Below the pieces are notes generated by a model. The model was not told the DNA's origin. It saw nothing but the letters and a program-made list of their open reading frames with translations, and did not search any database. A DNA stretch of 64,000 bases, from contig JBDWQJ010000007.1 of NCBI GenBank assembly GCA_039986595.1, positions 124,001 through 188,000 of the forward strand, read 5' to 3'. Below are positions 26,755 through 35,448 of the stretch, one piece after another; positions within the stretch are counted from its first letter, which is position 1; each line of letters opens with the position of its first letter. This DNA comes from Lentilitoribacter sp039986595. GTDB taxonomy: Bacteria; Pseudomonadota; Alphaproteobacteria; Rhizobiales; Rhizobiaceae. The position numbers were made by a program, and so were the translations under genes.

Positions 26755-27639
26755 TTAGTCTTCATTTTTCAAAAGCATGATGAGTGAAATTGTCGTGATG
26801 GCAATGCCGATCAAGATCTTGATATCCGGTAGGCCATTGCCTCTGGCAAATTCCCAAAAGATCACCCAACTTGGCACCAGATAGGTATAGGCCATAACTT
26901 TGGCCGAGGGCAGACGTAACGCTGCAAATTGCAGCAAAAAGAAGGTGAGTGAACTCGCGGCGATAACTAAATATATAAAGACGAGCCAAAAAGAGACGGG
27001 TAAGCTTGACCAGTTTGTTGCGACTATGTTGTTAAACGAAAAAGCCCATAATACGAGTGCGCCACCAAGCATAACTCCAAATGTCGAAACAATAACTGGA
27101 TCGCCCTTAGAGAGTTTGCGAAAAAGCGGCGTATATAAAGCATGAGCCATGACACCGATAATGAAAATTGCTTCGCCTTTACCAATGTTGAAGTTTAAAA
27201 AGGCGGACAATTCTGCGCGAAATATCACCCAAAGAGCACCGATGGCACCAATGATAAGTGCAATTGATATGCGTTTGGTAGAAACTTGGCTCAAAATAAA
27301 ATAACTGAAGATAGCTGTGAGCGGTGGCGCGAGTGTGAAAACGGCGCTGGTAGACACTGGTAGTGTGATTTTCAGTGCTTCAAACATAGTGACGAAATAG
27401 ATTGAGAAAAGTCCGCCCAGCGGCAAAAAACGCCAGCCGCGCTTAAAGTGATCTGCTTTTACTTTACCCGAAAAGACAGCGATCGAACCCATGAGAATGG
27501 CGCCAGCGGAAAATCTTAGTGCTGTGAGTGCATCTGGTGGTGCAAGATGAGCGATAGTTGAACCCAAGCTAAATGAACCTGCGACAAGAAACGACAGACT
27601 AAGCATCGCCAGGTGACCAATAATTTGTGTGCGAGGCAT
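26755..27639 (-). CDS. DMT-superfamily (EamA) exporter
   Basis: 294-residue inner-membrane protein with about ten helices in two EamA repeats. Substrate unknown; relatives export amino acids or metabolites. ATG 27639 has a GGA upstream and is preferred over TTG 27654, which would overlap the stop of the YqaA gene by 4 nt but has no ribosome site. Last gene of a minus-strand run that also holds yqaA-like, HAD and another EamA gene. Confidence 0.85.
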   Translation of the reverse strand: MPRTQIIGHLAMLSLSFLVAGSFSLGSTIAHLAPPDALTALRFSAGAILMGSIAVFSGKVKADHFKRGWRFLPLGGLFSIYFVTMFEALKITLPVSTSAVFTLAPPLTAIFSYFILSQVSTKRISIALIIGAIGALWVIFRAELSAFLNFNIGKGEAIFIIGVMAHALYTPLFRKLSKGDPVIVSTFGVMLGGALVLWAFSFNNIVATNWSSLPVSFWLVFIYLVIAASSLTFFLLQFAALRLPSAKVMAYTYLVPSWVIFWEFARGNGLPDIKILIGIAITTISLIMLLKNED

Positions 27640-27650
27640 GTAAGTCCAGT

Positions 27651-28079
27651 TCAAATAATTTGCAGCACGAGCACTGTCACAACAAGATAGCGCGCAAGTT
27701 TCGCAATTGTCACTAGGAGGAGAAAACTAAAAATTGGTTCGCGCAAAACACCGGAAATTAACGTAAGGGGATCACCAATAATTGGAACCCAACTTGCTAA
27801 CAGGCTCCAGCGTCCATATTTGCGATACCAGTTTTCAGCTCGATGCATCTGATCGGTTGTGATTGGATACCAGGAGCGATTTTGAAAGTAATTAAAGTAT
27901 CGACCAAGGCACCAATTCACCAAAGAGCCAAGCACATTGCCAACAGTTGCAAACATGATTAGCAACAAGACTGAATGCTTCCCAGATGTTAACAAAGCAG
28001 CTAGGCCTATCTCAGAGCCTCCGGGCAACAGTGTTGCAGCCAGCAATGAGAATATAAACAGCCCAAAATACGCGCTCAT
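27651..28079 (-). CDS. YqaA-family (DedA/SNARE-associated-like) membrane protein
   Basis: 142-residue membrane protein of the YqaA branch of the DedA superfamily, marked by LLPGGSEIGLAALL near the N-terminus and GRWSLLASWVPIIGDPLTLISGVLR, the conserved re-entrant segment. DedA relatives are lipid flippases; function of YqaA itself is not established. Two nucleotides separate it from the HAD gene upstream, so it is in the same operon. Confidence 0.87.
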   Translation of the reverse strand: MSAYFGLFIFSLLAATLLPGGSEIGLAALLTSGKHSVLLLIMFATVGNVLGSLVNWCLGRYFNYFQNRSWYPITTDQMHRAENWYRKYGRWSLLASWVPIIGDPLTLISGVLREPIFSFLLLVTIAKLARYLVVTVLVLQII

Positions 28080-28081
28080 GC

Positions 28082-28735
28082 TTATTCAATTCCAATGAGC
28101 TTTGGCACGTCGCGCATATCGTCAAAAATGTGGGCTCCAAATGCAGATAATTCCGACGGATTTGTCTCAGCTGCGTATCCAAGGCATCCAATGCCTGCGC
28201 GCTTTGCGGCATCAGCACCTGTTGGGCTATCCTCAATGACAATGCAATCAGTTGCATTAACGTTCATAATATCCATTGCATGCAGGAATAACCCAGGTTC
28301 TGGTTTCCAAGATTTCACATCATGGGCCGAAAATACTGCGTCGTTGAAATAATCAAGGATACCTCTAGATCCAAGCATAATTTTCATTTTCTCAACACTG
28401 CCATTTGATGCGACACAGATTGGAATATTTGCGGTGACAACTTTTCCAACTACATCTTTAATATGCGGAATTAGCTCGACACCTTGGCGCAACCGGTCAA
28501 ATATTTCGGTATAGATTTCATCAAGCCAATGCTCTGGTAGGTGCGCACCTAGTTTTTTAGCGGCTTCCCCAATTTCTGACATTTTTCCAGCGCCCAAAAC
28601 ATCACGCACTTCAATCGGTGACATATGCAGACCGTACCGAGCAAAGTTTTCAGACATGACTTCGCTATGGGCCATGACACTATCGACAAGGACGCCATCA
28701 CAATCAAAAATAACCAGCTTTGGTGTTTTCATCAT
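28082..28735 (-). CDS. HAD-family hydrolase, beta-phosphoglucomutase/phosphatase-like
   Basis: 217-residue HAD phosphatase with nucleophile motif FDCDGVLVDS (D10 and D12 region), cap domain, motif II ASNGS, Lys in KPEPGLF and motif IV EDSPTGADAA. Similar to YqaB/6-phosphogluconate-phosphatase-type enzymes, but the substrate cannot be assigned. Start is one of two adjacent ATGs (28735 or 28732). Confidence 0.88.
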   Translation of the reverse strand: MMKTPKLVIFDCDGVLVDSVMAHSEVMSENFARYGLHMSPIEVRDVLGAGKMSEIGEAAKKLGAHLPEHWLDEIYTEIFDRLRQGVELIPHIKDVVGKVVTANIPICVASNGSVEKMKIMLGSRGILDYFNDAVFSAHDVKSWKPEPGLFLHAMDIMNVNATDCIVIEDSPTGADAAKRAGIGCLGYAAETNPSELSAFGAHIFDDMRDVPKLIGIE

Positions 28736-28756
28736 ATTTGAGAACTCTCTAAGGAT

Positions 28757-29686
28757 TTAAGTTTTCTGTTTCGATAAAAGATGTTCGCGATAAACAGTAT
28801 ATATACCCGATAGCGCGATAATAATGGCACCAATCCATGTCCACATGTCTGGTAAATCCCCAAAAATATAAAAGCCGTAAAACGTGCTCCATATAATGAG
28901 TGTGTAATGCACGGGTGCAAGCACGACCGCTTGGGTCATGGATAAAGCTTTTATCACACATATTTCTGCAATACCTGCCAGAACCGCTAATGCAACGAGC
29001 AGAACAATTTCAATTCCCCAAGAAGGTGTTTGCCAAACAAAGGGGAGGGGGATGGTTAAAAAGGCACCGCTTACAAGTGCGGTATAGGCCACAGTTGTTG
29101 TTACGCTATCATTGATCAATGCGCGTGATAGAATTTGTCGGACTGCAAATAAAGATGCTGCAAGTACGACTAAAAACACAGCAGGATGGACAACACCTAA
29201 TCCCGGCCTGATAACGATTAAGGTTGCCAGAAAACCAATTGAAATTGCGGTCCAACGGCGAATGCCCACTTTTTCATGCAAGAATATAGCGCCCATCACG
29301 GTGACTAAAAATGGCGCGATAAAGCTGACTGCCACAGCATCTGCCAATGGCACGTATACAACGGCAAATATAAAAGCTGTACCAGAACCTGCAGCGGCAA
29401 TCCCGCGCGTGATCTGTAATCCCGGGCGAGATGTTTTAAAAATCGAGAAACCTTTAATGCTCACGATCAGCAATACGCCGATGATAAGCCCTGTTTGCCG
29501 CGACCACATAATTTGAATGGGATGGAAATCATCGGTTAGAAATTTTGCAATCGCATCAACCATGGAAAACAAAAACATGCCGCTAGCCATAAACAGCAAG
29601 CCGTGAATTGGATTAGCCGCTTTAACACCATTTTGAATTGGTATTTTTTGCTCTGCGCTGGATACTTTTATGTAGGGTTCAGAAAT
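28757..29686 (-). CDS. DMT-superfamily (EamA) exporter, probable ATT start
   Basis: Ten-helix EamA transporter (FLFSMVDAIAKFLTDDF, GIAAAGSGTAFIFAVVYVP, SFIAPFLVTVMGAIFLHEKVG); substrate unknown. The first conventional start is TTG 29599, which falls inside helix 1 and has no ribosome site. The open frame continues upstream, and an ATT at 29684-29686 has AAGGA exactly 7 nt before it, giving an N-terminus MSEPYIKV and a 309-residue protein. A perfect hairpin (AAAGAGA/TCTCTTT, 29699-29717) sits immediately upstream of the ribosome site. A sequencing or natural G-to-T change at the start codon is also possible. Confidence 0.8.
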   Translation of the reverse strand: MSEPYIKVSSAEQKIPIQNGVKAANPIHGLLFMASGMFLFSMVDAIAKFLTDDFHPIQIMWSRQTGLIIGVLLIVSIKGFSIFKTSRPGLQITRGIAAAGSGTAFIFAVVYVPLADAVAVSFIAPFLVTVMGAIFLHEKVGIRRWTAISIGFLATLIVIRPGLGVVHPAVFLVVLAASLFAVRQILSRALINDSVTTTVAYTALVSGAFLTIPLPFVWQTPSWGIEIVLLVALAVLAGIAEICVIKALSMTQAVVLAPVHYTLIIWSTFYGFYIFGDLPDMWTWIGAIIIALSGIYTVYREHLLSKQKT

Positions 29687-29719
29687 TGTCGTGTCCTTAA
29701 AGAGAAGAGGTCTCTTTAA

Positions 29720-30006
29720 TTATCCTTGCGCCTTTCAAAGCAATTTCGCAATAAATTTTGAACAATTGGTCTAATTTTCCGCCAATCGAACCAAAATTCA
29801 GCGGGATTGGTCATACTAAATGTAACAATTATCAACAAATCCATAGTTTCGGTAGATTTCGTCGGCTGACCTCTTTTTAGCCACAAAAATTGGTTTGAAA
29901 GGCAGGCACGGGAGGCGCAACAACAATATTAACTCTTCATCAAGGTTAACGAGTTATGATCACAGCCAGTATTGTACCGAGTAATAGTTTTTGTTGGAGT
30001 AGTGTT
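29720..30006. other. AT-rich intergenic region between divergent EamA and SleB-type genes
   Basis: About 290 bases. It must hold promoters for both directions, but I see no unambiguous -35/-10 pair. An ATG at 29956 could extend the downstream gene; see that entry. Confidence 0.3.
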
Positions 30007-31188
30007 GTGCGTAATAAGAGTTCTAAGGCTCGCCCTGTTTTGGCGCGTCTAAGCGGAATAGCCGCGCCTTTTATATTCGGCGTTGCCGGGTTCATGTTTA
30101 CCCCCACCATTGTTGCCCATTCAGATACAGCTGCCCTTTTGAGTAGTCTTGGAAATCAAGATGATCGTTGGCGCATGCATATCACAACAGCACCTGCAGG
30201 TTCCATTGAGAAAGCGCAGATGGCTTTCGCAGATCCAATTCTAACAGGGTCAGTTGCCGCAAGTGCGGGTCTAGATCTTGGCAATGGCGAAACAATTGCA
30301 TTTGATGCTAAGATCGGTGGCAAAGAACTCACACCAGATGAAGATCGCATCACACGCCATCTTAAAAAAGGTCGTGTCATTGCAGTTGCACCATCACAAC
30401 CACCCAAAAACTTCTCGGCTGGCTCAATTACTGGCAAACAAAGCTCACTCGAAATTCCAAAATCATCTGACGAAGTTGCGATGGTTTTTAAAAAACAGGA
30501 TATCGAGGGTAAAGAGCTACAGGTTGCGTCTGTGTTTTACAAAAAACAGGACAAGCCTCAGATTTCCGCGCAAGTGCCAACAATGCTCGCAAGCCTTATC
30601 ACCAACGATAATCCTGATATCTTAGCTACCGCATATGCGCCACCACAAAAAGACTATGCCAAGCAATCCCCATTTGCATCTGTTTTAAACGATGGTCCAA
30701 AACGCGGGCGTTTTATTCCGCCGATTGAAAAAGGGGATCACGCTTGGGCTGATGATCCACTTCCCCCAGCCGCATTTTCGGCCAAACAACAACGTTGTTT
30801 AGCTGTTGGCATCTATTTCGAAGCGCGCGGTGAGAAACTTTCAGGTCAAGCAGCTGTTGCGCAAGTGATCCTAAATCGCGTTCGCAACCCAACCTATCCA
30901 AACACAATTTGCGGTGTTGTCTATCAAAACAAAACTTGGCGTAACCGTTGTCAGTTCTCATTTGCATGTGATGGGATCCGTGATCGCGTAAGATCACCAA
31001 AAGCATGGAATATTGCCGAAGAGATTGCGCTGGCAACAACTGCGGGTAAAATCTGGTTTAAGCAAGTTGGTTCTTCTACTCATTATCATGCAACTTATGT
31101 GCGTCCACGCTGGGCAAAGAAAATGCGCCGTGTTGGTCGAATCGGTTTGCACATCTTTTATGTCACTCATAATGGTGGCTGGAGCTGA
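30007..31188 (+). CDS. Cell-wall hydrolase, SleB/Hydrolase_2 domain
   Basis: The C-terminal ~130 residues form a SleB-like lytic transglycosylase domain (VGIYFEARGEKLSGQAAVAQVILNRV split over residues ~275-300, then NKTWRNRCQFSFACDG and THYHATYV), acting on peptidoglycan. The N-terminus has a basic patch and one hydrophobic segment (signal or anchor), followed by about 200 low-complexity residues. GTG 30007 is preferred: GGAG lies 7 nt upstream and the product starts with a basic n-region; ATG 29956 has only AAGG at 10 nt and adds 17 residues. 393 residues. Confidence 0.87.
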   Translation: MRNKSSKARPVLARLSGIAAPFIFGVAGFMFTPTIVAHSDTAALLSSLGNQDDRWRMHITTAPAGSIEKAQMAFADPILTGSVAASAGLDLGNGETIAFDAKIGGKELTPDEDRITRHLKKGRVIAVAPSQPPKNFSAGSITGKQSSLEIPKSSDEVAMVFKKQDIEGKELQVASVFYKKQDKPQISAQVPTMLASLITNDNPDILATAYAPPQKDYAKQSPFASVLNDGPKRGRFIPPIEKGDHAWADDPLPPAAFSAKQQRCLAVGIYFEARGEKLSGQAAVAQVILNRVRNPTYPNTICGVVYQNKTWRNRCQFSFACDGIRDRVRSPKAWNIAEEIALATTAGKIWFKQVGSSTHYHATYVRPRWAKKMRRVGRIGLHIFYVTHNGGWS

Positions 31189-31337
31189 TATTCAGCCTTA
31201 AAATCGCTGTAAATGCTGTGTAACACTGTCGCAATTAGCAAAAGTTTATGCAGCATTTTTTAGTGAATCGCCTATAGATGCTGTAACTTATTGAAATTAA
31301 TAGAATAATTAGTTCAATTAATGCCCCAATCTACTGC

Positions 31338-31366
31338 TTGACTATCCCACAATGTAAAACTATGTT
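31338..31366 (+). promoter_or_regulatory. Candidate housekeeping promoter of the F0 operon
   Basis: TTGACT (31338-31343), 17-bp spacer, TATGTT (31361-31366). It would give a ~120-nt leader before atpI containing two hairpins: CAGCC/GGCTG (31383-31397) and GCGCC/GGCGC (31417-31442). This is the main content of the 304-base gap 31189-31492. Confidence 0.5.
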
Positions 31367-31492
31367 GCGCGCAAATTACAAACAGCCTTGCGGGCTGCTT
31401 TTGGTATGTTAAAAGGGCGCCAAGTTGATACAAATTCGGCGCTATTTTAGTGGCAGACTTTATGTCATAACTGAAAGCCAATGTGAGGATGT

Positions 31493-31813
31493 ATGGTAGA
31501 TAGTCTTGAGACCCGTCGCCAAGAGCTGGAAGCGAAGTTAGCCTCCAAGCGAAAGGATGATGAAGACAAGGCAGGCGATGAAGGTGGAGATCGCAAGGGA
31601 TATGCCCTTGCTGTTAAGCTCTCCAGCGAATTTATCGCAGCTGTTTTTGTCGGTGCTATCATAGGCTATGTGCTCGACACGTATGCGCAAACCGCGCCCT
31701 GGGGAATGATTATTTTCCTGTTGTTAGGTTTTGTTGCCGGTGTGTTAAACGTTTTGCGCTCAGTGGGCGCGGTGGAAAAGCCAAAAGTTGGTTATTCATC
31801 AAAAGAAGATTAG
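31493..31813 (+). CDS. atpI: ATP synthase protein I
   Basis: Small accessory membrane protein encoded first in the F0 operon, thought to help c-ring assembly or Mg2+ supply. 106 residues: charged N-terminal ~35 residues, then two hydrophobic segments (FIAAVFVGAIIGYVLD and MIIFLLLGFVAGVLNVLR). GAGG lies just before the ATG. First gene of atpI-B-E-F'-F. Confidence 0.9.
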   Translation: MVDSLETRRQELEAKLASKRKDDEDKAGDEGGDRKGYALAVKLSSEFIAAVFVGAIIGYVLDTYAQTAPWGMIIFLLLGFVAGVLNVLRSVGAVEKPKVGYSSKED

Positions 31814-31873
31814 AACCCTTTTTGGGGTATGTGTTTAGTCCGGTGTGTGCCGGAAATTTAGGAGAGAAACAAC

Positions 31874-32623
31874 GTGGCTAACGATCCTATCAGCCAGTTC
31901 CAGCTTTCAAAACTCGTTCCAATTGAGATTGGTGGCATGGACTTTTCCTTCACCAACTCTTCATTGTTTATGGTCGCGACGACTGTCGTTGCAGCTGGTT
32001 TCTTGATGTCGACAACTGCAAATCGCGGGTTGATCCCAACTCGTCTTCAGTCGATGTCTGAAATGGCCTATGAGTTTGTTGCGTCAATGCTTCGAGACGG
32101 TGCAGGGTCGCAAGGTATGCGCTTCTTCCCACTCGTGTTCTCGCTCTTCATGTTCGTTCTTATTGCCAACTTGCTTGGCATGTTCCCATATTTCTTCACT
32201 GTGACAAGTCACATTATCGTGACATTCGCTCTTGCGATGCTTGTTATCGGTACGGTCGTTGTCTATGGCGTGATGAAACATGGCTTCGGGTTCTTAAAGT
32301 TATTCGTGCCCTCGGGCATTCCCGGCGTATTGATGCCATTGGTTGTCATGATTGAGGTTATTTCATTTCTCTCACGTCCAATTAGTCTTTCTGTTCGTTT
32401 GTTTGCGAATATGTTGGCAGGTCACATTACACTTAAAGTGTTTGCTGGATTTATCGTTGCCATGGGTGCACAAGGTGCACTTGGGTTTATGGGAGCTGCA
32501 TTACCATTGTTGATGACAGTTGCGCTCACAGGTTTGGAATTCCTCGTAGCTTTCTTGCAGGCTTATGTTTTTGCGGTACTGACATGTATGTACCTCAACG
32601 ATGCCCTGCATCCAGGTCACTAG
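31874..32623 (+). CDS. atpB: ATP synthase F0 subunit a
   Basis: Proton-channel subunit. 249 residues with the essential Arg (R175 in SVRLFANMLAGH) that faces the c-ring carboxylate. GTG start with AGGAGAG upstream. Confidence 0.97.
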   Translation: MANDPISQFQLSKLVPIEIGGMDFSFTNSSLFMVATTVVAAGFLMSTTANRGLIPTRLQSMSEMAYEFVASMLRDGAGSQGMRFFPLVFSLFMFVLIANLLGMFPYFFTVTSHIIVTFALAMLVIGTVVVYGVMKHGFGFLKLFVPSGIPGVLMPLVVMIEVISFLSRPISLSVRLFANMLAGHITLKVFAGFIVAMGAQGALGFMGAALPLLMTVALTGLEFLVAFLQAYVFAVLTCMYLNDALHPGH

Positions 32624-32638
32624 GTTAAAAGTTGCAAG

Positions 32639-32653
32639 CGGGCATGTCGCCCG
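32639..32653 (+). promoter_or_regulatory. Intergenic hairpin before atpE
   Basis: CGGGC (32639-32643) pairs with GCCCG (32649-32653). With the hairpin after atpE it brackets the c-subunit gene, whose product is needed in many copies; likely an mRNA-stability or processing element. Confidence 0.4.
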
Positions 32654-32698
32654 GTTGAAAAAGTTAGATATGAAATCATAATTCTAAGGAGTTTAATT

Positions 32699-32926
32699 AT
32701 GGAAGCAGAAGCAGCAAAATACATCGGCGCAGGTATCGCATGTCTAGGCATGGGTGGTGCAGGTATTGGTCTTGGAACAATTTTTGGTAACTACCTTGCT
32801 GGTGCACTTCGCAACCCTTCAGCAGCTGACGGTCAATTCGGTCGTTTGATCTTCGGTTTTGCTGTGACAGAAGCTTTGGGTATTTTCTCATTGCTAGTTG
32901 CACTTCTCCTTCTTTTCGCTGTTTAA
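32699..32926 (+). CDS. atpE: ATP synthase F0 subunit c
   Basis: Ring-forming proteolipid, 75 residues, two helices joined by the RNP loop (38-40). The ion-binding carboxylate is E58 in FAVTEALGIF. No extra sodium-ligand pattern is evident, so proton use is expected. AAGGAG precedes the ATG. Confidence 0.97.
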   Translation: MEAEAAKYIGAGIACLGMGGAGIGLGTIFGNYLAGALRNPSAADGQFGRLIFGFAVTEALGIFSLLVALLLLFAV

Positions 32927-32951
32927 TCATTCGCGAATTGAAAATGTTTGG

Positions 32952-32977
32952 TCACGTGGGGATTTATGCCCCCGTGA
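32952..32977 (+). promoter_or_regulatory. Stable hairpin after atpE
   Basis: TCACGTGGGG (32952-32961) pairs with CCCCCGTGA (32969-32977) with one bulge. No T-run follows, so it probably protects the atpE mRNA end rather than ending transcription. Confidence 0.45.
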
Positions 32978-32999
32978 TCGCATTATTTGGAGGTGAGAT

Positions 33000-33575
33000 A
33001 TGTTTGTGACCACCGCACACGCGGAGTCCAATACGACTCAGAACGCAAATACAGAAGTTGCTGGACATAGCGAAGGTCAAGCTGGCGGAGCATTTCCTCC
33101 ATTTGATCCAGGTCTATATCCTTCACAGCTTTTGTGGCTTGCGATTACATTCGGCATTTTTTACTTGCTCGTTTCAAAAGTCATTGCACCTCGCATTGGT
33201 GGCATTTTGGAAGATCGTCATGATCGCATCGCGGAAGATTTGGATGAAGCCAACAGGCTTAAGGAAGAATCTGATGCAGCGGTAGCAGCATACGAGCAAG
33301 AGCTTGCAGATGCCCGTCGTAAAGCAAATGAAATCGCCACAACATCACGCGATAAAGCTAAAGCTGAATCCGATGCAGAACGTGCTAAACACGAAGATGC
33401 ATTGAACAAAAAGCTAGCTGAAAGCGAAGCTAACGTTGCTGCCGTTAAGGCAAAAGCATTGGCCGAAGTTGATGGTATTGCTGGTGACACTGCTCAAGCT
33501 ATTGTTGAACAATTGCTTGGTGGCAAGGTTACCAAAGCTGAAGTCACTGCCGCTGTGCGTGACGCTGTGAAATAG
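33000..33575 (+). CDS. ATP synthase F0 subunit b'
   Basis: Peripheral-stalk subunit of the duplicated b/b' type found in alphaproteobacteria and cyanobacteria. 191 residues: ~40-residue N-terminal tail, one membrane helix (LWLAITFGIFYLLVSKVI), then a long Ala/Lys/Glu coiled coil. GGAGGTGAGAT lies before the ATG. Pairs with the b subunit encoded next. Confidence 0.94.
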   Translation: MFVTTAHAESNTTQNANTEVAGHSEGQAGGAFPPFDPGLYPSQLLWLAITFGIFYLLVSKVIAPRIGGILEDRHDRIAEDLDEANRLKEESDAAVAAYEQELADARRKANEIATTSRDKAKAESDAERAKHEDALNKKLAESEANVAAVKAKALAEVDGIAGDTAQAIVEQLLGGKVTKAEVTAAVRDAVK

Positions 33576-33585
33576 GAGAGGCAAA

Positions 33586-34065
33586 ATGGACGCAACATTT
33601 TGGGCACTCGTTGGCCTCATTATTTTCCTTGGTATCATCTTCTATCTGAAAGTTCCTGGAAAGATTACGAGCTCGTTGGATGAACGTGCTGGTAAAATCA
33701 GAGATGAACTTGATGAAGCAAAACGCCTGCGTGAAGAAGCGCAGCAGCTTATGGCTGAATACCAGCGTAAACGCAAAGAAGCTGAGCAAGAAGCTGAAGA
33801 CATCGTAACAGCAGCTAAAAAAGAAGCTGATGCGCTTAAAGAAGAAGCTCGCGTTAAGTCAGAAGAATATGTGGCTCGTCGCGAAGCTCTAGCTGAGCAG
33901 AAAATTGCTCAGGCTGAACAAGATGCAGTAAGCGAAGTTCGCGCATCTGCTGTTGAAGTTGCAATCACTGCTGCAGAAAAGCTAATCGGTGACAAAGTAA
34001 CAGCAACAACAAAATCAAGCCTGTTCAAATCTTCATTGGCTGAAGTTAAAGATCGTCTGAACTAA
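33586..34065 (+). CDS. atpF: ATP synthase F0 subunit b
   Basis: Peripheral-stalk subunit, 159 residues: N-terminal membrane helix (FWALVGLIIFLGIIFYL) and a long coiled coil. Ten bases after the b' stop. It ends the F0 operon; F1 genes are not in the window. Confidence 0.95.
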   Translation: MDATFWALVGLIIFLGIIFYLKVPGKITSSLDERAGKIRDELDEAKRLREEAQQLMAEYQRKRKEAEQEAEDIVTAAKKEADALKEEARVKSEEYVARREALAEQKIAQAEQDAVSEVRASAVEVAITAAEKLIGDKVTATTKSSLFKSSLAEVKDRLN

Positions 34066-34107
34066 AACGATTTTTCTTGCCGAATTTGGCTAGCATTTAT
34101 ATAAACT

Positions 34108-34146
34108 AAAGGCCCGTTGGTTTTACCTTCGGGCCTTTGTTTTTTT
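34108..34146 (+). terminator. Rho-independent terminator of the F0 operon
   Basis: AAAGGCCCG (34108-34116) pairs with CGGGCCTTT (34130-34138), followed by GTTTTTTT. Confidence 0.92.
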
Positions 34147-34158
34147 CGGAGATTAATT

Positions 34159-34497
34159 ATGCCTCATATCGTGTTAGAATATTCAGCAAACTCAATTGAT
34201 AATGTTCAATTGGATAAAGCGCTTAAATCAACTTATGAGGTGTGTTGCAAATTTGATTGTATTCGCCCTGAAGCGATCAAAATTCGTGCGCATTCAATTT
34301 TAAATGCATATTATGGAAATGGCGCGAAGGATTTTATCCATGTTACAGCGCATTTGCTTGATGGACGTTCGCGCGCGCGAAAAGCAGAAATCTCGAAAGC
34401 CTTGCTAGATAATGTCATGGCTGAATTTCCAATGATTGATACGTTCAGTGTCGATGTGTTGGAAATTGACGGAAACGTTTATCAAAAAAACAAGTAG
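34159..34497 (+). CDS. 5-carboxymethyl-2-hydroxymuconate isomerase-like tautomerase
   Basis: 112-residue protein of the CHMI branch of the tautomerase superfamily, with the N-terminal catalytic Pro (MPHIVLEYS) exposed after Met removal. In E. coli C strains HpcD acts in homoprotocatechuate degradation, but no other gene of that pathway is near, so the substrate here is open. CGGAGA precedes ATG 34159; an upstream in-frame start at 34117 lies inside the F0 terminator and is rejected. Convergent with rnhB, 6 nt apart. Confidence 0.85.
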   Translation: MPHIVLEYSANSIDNVQLDKALKSTYEVCCKFDCIRPEAIKIRAHSILNAYYGNGAKDFIHVTAHLLDGRSRARKAEISKALLDNVMAEFPMIDTFSVDVLEIDGNVYQKNK

Positions 34498-34503
34498 ATT
34501 ACG

Positions 34504-35139
34504 CTAGTCTTTACGGATGGGTCTAAAGCTGAAGCGATGAATGGGGCAGGGGCCAAATTCTTCAATGGCTTCCCTATGTGCCTTCGTGCCATAGCCAGCA
34601 TGTTTTTCAAATCCATATTCCGGGTATAGCTTTGATGCTTGATCCATCATGCGATCTCGGATGACTTTCGCTATTATGGAAGCTGCTGCAATTGATAATG
34701 AGCGTCCATCGCCTTTGACCAGCGCTTCTGCATGTACATCAAGTCCATAAGGTATATCGCGGCCATCGACCAGTGCGTAGTTGGCTTGAATTTCAAGTCC
34801 ATGAAATGACCTCCGCATAGCATCCAAACTGGCTTTGCGGATATCTGTTTCATCGATATATCTTGCAGAATTTGAACATATCGCAACATGAGATTTTGCC
34901 ATGATTTGATCAAATAAAACCTCTCGTTTTTTTGCTGTAAGTTTTTTACTATCGTTGAGGCCTTCTGGGATGTTCTTTTTATCTAGAATAACAGCTGCAG
35001 CAACGACCGGCCCAGCTAAAGGGCCACGCCCTGCTTCATCTAACCCGGCAACAGGCCAAAACCCACGCTGTTTTGCTTTTAACTCGGAGCTAAAGTCAGG
35101 ACCTTTAGAAAGATCAAAATCTAATTTTGATTGGGGCAT
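34504..35139 (-). CDS. rnhB: Ribonuclease HII
   Basis: Removes RNA from RNA-DNA hybrids, including misincorporated ribonucleotides. 211 residues with the type 2 motif GLDEAGRGPLAGPV (acidic D34, E35) and later conserved Asp in VDGRD. ATG 35139 has AAAGAG upstream; ATG 35172 has none. Confidence 0.95.
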   Translation of the reverse strand: MPQSKLDFDLSKGPDFSSELKAKQRGFWPVAGLDEAGRGPLAGPVVAAAVILDKKNIPEGLNDSKKLTAKKREVLFDQIMAKSHVAICSNSARYIDETDIRKASLDAMRRSFHGLEIQANYALVDGRDIPYGLDVHAEALVKGDGRSLSIAAASIIAKVIRDRMMDQASKLYPEYGFEKHAGYGTKAHREAIEEFGPCPIHRFSFRPIRKD

Positions 35140-35448
35140 ATTTCTCTTTGAAGAATCGACGTGGATAAGCATTTTGTAAGGGGATCATGCCACATCCACG
35201 TCAATTCTCGCAAGAGATTTACTGCCCGAGCTAAAAGCTCTTGATATCATCATGATAAGAGGCAGCAGATATAAGATAGTCGGGGACAAGTGACTATAAT
35301 ATATCAAAGGTTCTGATTTAGGGTCAGAACCAAATGCGCAAAGTCAAAATTGTTGGCGGTATCTTGACTTCATAATGCGCAGATCACATCAAGCCAAAGA
35401 TCTATGGCGCGGTCTAAAACCCGATGTACTTTCTTCTATGAGAAACAC
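35140..35448. other. 309-base gap between rnhB and the radical SAM gene
   Basis: Both neighbours lie on the minus strand. I see no convincing small gene or terminator; the stretch 35280-35350 is AT-rich and may hold the rnhB promoter. Confidence 0.3.

Noticed and set aside
34117..34158. Longer N-terminus for the CHMI-like tautomerase
   Set aside because: It lies in the F0 terminator and would hide the catalytic N-terminal Pro.
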